This document shows, one piece after another, positions 6,578-6,675 of a stretch of 6,675 nucleotides of DNA. The translations under genes and the position numbers were made by a program. Every line of letters starts with the position of its first letter. The first letter of the stretch is position 1. Origin of the DNA: Lentisphaeria bacterium (GTDB lineage Bacteria > Verrucomicrobiota > Lentisphaeria > Victivallales > UBA1829); contig JAFVRL010000361.1 of assembly GCA_017504325.1 (NCBI GenBank), positions 1 through 6,675 of the forward strand, in the 5' to 3' direction. Below the pieces are notes generated by a model, which was not told where the DNA came from, made no database searches, and saw only the letters and a program-made list of their open reading frames with translations.

Positions 6578-6675
6578 CACCTCTTACGGGTCAATATACA
6601 CTGTAAACAAAAATTTTTCTATCTTTTCCGCATATTTTTTTGTATTTATCCTGATAAAAAACTTTACATCTCTTC
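6578..6675. other. AT-rich upstream intergenic region, no supported gene
   Basis: No convincing coding region is visible. Two minus-strand frames stay open from the window edge for fewer than 30 codons (ending near 6590) but translate to lysine- and phenylalanine-rich sequence without recognisable character. A short near-palindrome, TTTATC-CT-GATAAA, lies at 6645-6658 and a self-complementary AAAAATTTTT lies near 6609-6618. These could be operator parts or chance in AT-rich DNA. A divergent regulator gene just beyond 6675 would fit the layout. Confidence 0.4.

Overview
The window carries one tight five-gene operon on the minus strand (6456 down to 280). It is flanked upstream by an AT-rich regulatory region (6457-6675) and downstream by an intrinsic terminator (about 205-246). 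After the terminator comes the truncated start of a separate minus-strand gene, an MntP-type manganese exporter (159 down to 1). The plus strand shows no convincing gene. Its long open frames (for example 4113-5441, 5215-6150, 1712-2662) are antisense shadows of the minus-strand genes.

In transcription order the operon encodes: two tandem Gfo/Idh/MocA-type NAD(P)-dependent oxidoreductase paralogs of 381 residues each, about 83% identical by hand count; an AAC(3)-like N-acetyltransferase (258 aa); a 626-aa protein that looks like an M28-type metallo-aminopeptidase with a PA-like insert and a C-terminal winged-helix-like segment; and an imidazolonepropionase-like (COG1228-type) amidohydrolase of 379 aa. 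Intergenic gaps are 34, 40, 0 and 13 nt. Every gene has a plausible Shine-Dalgarno sequence, so co-transcription is very likely. None of the five starts with an obvious signal peptide or membrane segment, so the pathway appears cytosolic. No transporter or regulator gene is inside the window.

Upstream of the first gene there is a perfect tandem 20-bp direct repeat (6538-6577). It ends about 10 bp before a plausible -35 box (TTGTTA, 17-bp spacer, TATTGT). This is the arrangement expected for an activator that binds direct repeats, such as an AraC/XylS-type protein, and suggests substrate-inducible control.

Inferred function: a catabolic or tailoring route for an imported molecule with a sugar or cyclitol part and an amide, peptide or amine part. 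The two oxidoreductases would act on the sugar, the peptidase and amidohydrolase on amide bonds, and the acetyltransferase on a free amine. The combination is not one I recognise as a characterised pathway; the substrate is unknown.

Organism: a bacterium of medium GC with AT-rich intergenic regions, strong GGAG-type ribosome binding sites and U-tract terminators. The amidohydrolase and AAC(3)-like protein resemble versions I associate with anaerobic Bacillota. GH109-like Gfo/Idh/MocA oxidoreductases are also abundant in Lentisphaerota and Planctomycetota. The sequence does not decide between a Clostridia-type and a Lentisphaerota-type host.
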